Source: Flemingiibacterium sp045600005
GTDB taxonomy: Bacteria > Bacillota > Clostridia > Oscillospirales > CAG-272
Length of the DNA stretch: 6,054 nucleotides
Assembly: GCA_045600005.1 (NCBI GenBank)
Contig: JAZRXB010000085.1
Span: 1 to 6,054 of the forward strand
Reading direction: 5' to 3'
Below the pieces are notes generated by a model, which was not told the origin of the DNA, made no database searches, and saw nothing but the letters and a program-made list of their open reading frames with translations. The position numbers were made by a program, and so were the translations under genes. The stretch's first letter is position 1. Each line of letters opens with the position of its first letter. Shown here one piece after another: positions 4,175-6,054 of this stretch.

Positions 4175-6054
4175 ATGACCGAACGAATCCGGGCGCTGGC
4201 GGCGAGAGCCGTCCGGGAGCCGCTGTTTGTGCGCCCCGCGCCCTTTGAAAAAGATCCCGCCTACGCTTCGCTCGACAACGCGATGCGGACGGCGTACACC
4301 ATCCGCGACTGCTTCGCGGCGTATCCCATCCGCGAAAGGGCGGAGGGCGAGCTTCTGACCGACGCTTTCTTCCTTGACCCCATCCCCGCGCCGACCTGCG
4401 CCTACCGCCACGCCGGACACGCAAGCTCCAACGCCTTTTTCCGCATCCACAGCGACTATCAGCCGAACCATCTCGCCATGGTCGACTGGAACCACTACTG
4501 CAGCAACTACCGCTTCATCGTGAACCACGGCATGAAGGCGTTCCGCGCGCGCATCGACGAGGGGCGGCGGACGTTCGCCGGAGACGCGGAGAAGGAACGC
4601 TTCTTCGACGCCGCCGAAATCGTGCTGGACGCGGTGAAAATGCTCGCCGGACGGTACGGCGAGCGCGTCCCCTATGAACCGGCGGAGAGCTTCGCCGAAG
4701 CGGTCGAGTCGGTTTGGTTCGCGTTTCTGCTGATGCCCGACAGCGTGGGACGGCTCGATCAGGTGCTGTACCCCTTCTACCGCCGGGAGATCGACGCGGG
4801 AACGCTGACCCGCGAGCGGGCGGAGGAGTACATCGACGAGCTGCTCATCAAGGTCTTCGCGCACGTCGGACCGCACGCGCACCGGAGCGGCGACAACACG
4901 TTCGTCGTCGGCGGCTACACGCCGGAGGGCGAGGACGGGTACAACGAGCTGACTGGGATCATCCTCGACGCGGTTGCCGGTCTGCCGATCTGGCGGCCGC
5001 AGTGTTCGCTGCGCGTGACGGCGAAAACGCCGCGCGAAGCGCTCCGTCATGCGGTCGCGCTGACCGTCAACTGCCGCAACATCGTCTTCAACAACGACGA
5101 CGCGCGGCTCGCCGCCTTCACGGCGCACGGCATTTCGCGCGAGGACGCGGTCGACTATTCGATGATCGGCTGCAACGAGTGGTCGATGATGGGCAAGTCG
5201 AACAGCGGGTCAGACGGCTTCTTCAACACCGCCGCGGCGCTTGAGGAAGTATTGTACTTCTATTCCGACCGCGCGGCGGGATGCGCCGATTTCGAGGCGT
5301 TTATGAAGCTGTTTGCGGGCGCTCTGCGGCAGAAGCTGACGTTCTTATGCGACCTTGCGGACGCTTTTTACGACGCGAACGCGGGCGACCTCAACGTGTT
5401 AAGCTCGCTGATGACCGACGGCTGCATGGAAAAGGGACGCTCGATCACGGCGGGCGGCGCGAAGTACAATTTCTCCTGCTGGTCGGCGATCGGTTTAATT
5501 AACACGGCGGATTCGCTGTCCGTGATCGGGCAGTTCGTTTATGAGGAAAAGAAGATCACGATGGCGGAGCTGATCGGCGCGCTGAAACGCGACTGGGAAG
5601 GGTACGAAACGCTCCGCACCGAGATCGTGAAGCGCGGACGCTGCTTCGGCTGCGGCGACGCGGCGGGCGACGCGATGGTCAACCGTCTGATCGGGATGCT
5701 TTATGAGCAGACGCCGCGCAGACCGAAGAAGGGCGGGGAATACCTGTTCGGCTGCTACACCGGCTACAACCACGCGCACCTGACGATGGGGCTTCGCACC
5801 CGCGCCACGCCCGACGGACGGCACGACGGCGAAGCCTTCACCGGCGCGATCATCGCCGCGCCCGGAAAAGACCGCGCCGGTCTGACCGGCTATCTGCGCT
5901 CGGCGGCGTCGCTCGACTTCACGAAGCTCTGCGCGCCGCTCGCGGTGAACCTGCGGCTCGACCCCGGCGCGGCGAAGGATCTCGACAAGCTGACCGATCT
6001 TTACGCGACCTACTTTAAGCTCGGCGGGATGCAGCTAAGTCGGAGGCCAAGCGG
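4175..6054 (+). CDS. glycyl radical enzyme, pyruvate formate-lyase family (3' end missing)
   Basis: Open to the window edge, with about 621 genuine residues. The active-site loop MIGCNEW carries Cys333-x-Glu335, the G-C-x-E signature of glycyl radical dehydratases and lyases such as glycerol dehydratase, choline lyase and HypD; true pyruvate formate-lyase has Cys-Cys. Other family features are a helical N-terminal region with HSDYQPNHL at 92-100, ADSLSVIGQ, TPDGRHDGEAF at 545-555 and GGMQL at 617-621. GGMQL normally precedes the C-terminal radical-glycine domain (RVxGY), which is absent because the contig ends in adapter at 6037. The catalytic Cys lies about 100 residues earlier than in well-known relatives, so this is a short form, perhaps 670 residues when complete. 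RCFGCGD at 489-495 replaces the more usual GND-type segment. AAGGAG at 4162-4167, seven bases ahead, fixes the start. The enzyme would need oxygen-free cytoplasm and a radical-SAM activase, not visible here. Substrate unknown. Confidence 0.93.
   Translation, partial: MTERIRALAARAVREPLFVRPAPFEKDPAYASLDNAMRTAYTIRDCFAAYPIRERAEGELLTDAFFLDPIPAPTCAYRHAGHASSNAFFRIHSDYQPNHLAMVDWNHYCSNYRFIVNHGMKAFRARIDEGRRTFAGDAEKERFFDAAEIVLDAVKMLAGRYGERVPYEPAESFAEAVESVWFAFLLMPDSVGRLDQVLYPFYRREIDAGTLTRERAEEYIDELLIKVFAHVGPHAHRSGDNTFVVGGYTPEGEDGYNELTGIILDAVAGLPIWRPQCSLRVTAKTPREALRHAVALTVNCRNIVFNNDDARLAAFTAHGISREDAVDYSMIGCNEWSMMGKSNSGSDGFFNTAAALEEVLYFYSDRAAGCADFEAFMKLFAGALRQKLTFLCDLADAFYDANAGDLNVLSSLMTDGCMEKGRSITAGGAKYNFSCWSAIGLINTADSLSVIGQFVYEEKKITMAELIGALKRDWEGYETLRTEIVKRGRCFGCGDAAGDAMVNRLIGMLYEQTPRRPKKGGEYLFGCYTGYNHAHLTMGLRTRATPDGRHDGEAFTGAIIAAPGKDRAGLTGYLRSAASLDFTKLCAPLAVNLRLDPGAAKDLDKLTDLYATYFKLGGMQLSRRPS
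6037..6054. other. sequencing-adapter remnant (BGI/MGI)
   Basis: The final 18 bases, AAGTCGGAGGCCAAGCGG, match from memory the first 18 bases of the BGI/MGI (DNBSEQ) read-1 adapter. They follow GGMQL exactly where the glycyl radical enzyme family would continue with its conserved C-terminal stretch; the encoded SRRPS does not fit the family. This is untrimmed adapter at a contig end, not biology. Confidence 0.9.

Noticed and set aside
3845..5128. 427-codon ORF on the minus strand across the lipoprotein end and enzyme gene
   Set aside because: It is antisense to two clearly recognised genes, is rich in Arg/Val/Ala as expected of a GC-rich shadow frame, and shows no domain pattern.

Overview
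The window looks like the end of a contig from a high-GC member of the Clostridia, probably an uncultured gut Oscillospiraceae-type bacterium. This is inferred from strong AAGGAG-type ribosome binding sites, a sigma-A style promoter, a lipobox-bearing solute-binding protein with a Thr/Pro/Asp linker, and an anaerobe-only glycyl radical enzyme. Species cannot be named from the sequence.

Layout. Positions 1-256 carry no supportable gene but hold three perfect triloop hairpins in a row (66-199). On the minus strand follow a calcineurin-like metallophosphoesterase (257-1234) and an AraC-family regulator (1418-2221). The 183-bp gap between these two holds an 89-bp nested palindrome with a terminator-like core (1265-1353) and two tandem 15-mers (1361-1390). 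The regulator appears to be translated by coupling to a 13-codon leader peptide (2218-2259) that has its own ribosome binding site and a very good promoter. Rightward from the same intergenic region runs an overlapping divergent promoter (2259-2287). It is followed by a leader of about 235 nt, a solute-binding lipoprotein gene (2529-4007), a possible 37-codon ORF with pentapeptide repeats (4008-4121), a strong intercistronic hairpin (4122-4151) and a glycyl radical enzyme gene (4175 to the window end).

How the genes may work together (inference). The AraC protein would control its own gene and the divergent lipoprotein-glycyl radical enzyme operon through the shared promoter region. The lipoprotein would capture an extracellular small molecule, and the C-x-E type radical enzyme would cleave or dehydrate that compound or a product of it. 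No ABC permease, radical-SAM activase or microcompartment gene is visible, so the substrate stays open.

Important artefact: the last 18 bases (6037-6054) match the start of the BGI/MGI sequencing adapter. The glycyl radical enzyme is therefore cut off before its radical glycine by the contig end. Its last five apparent residues are not biological.
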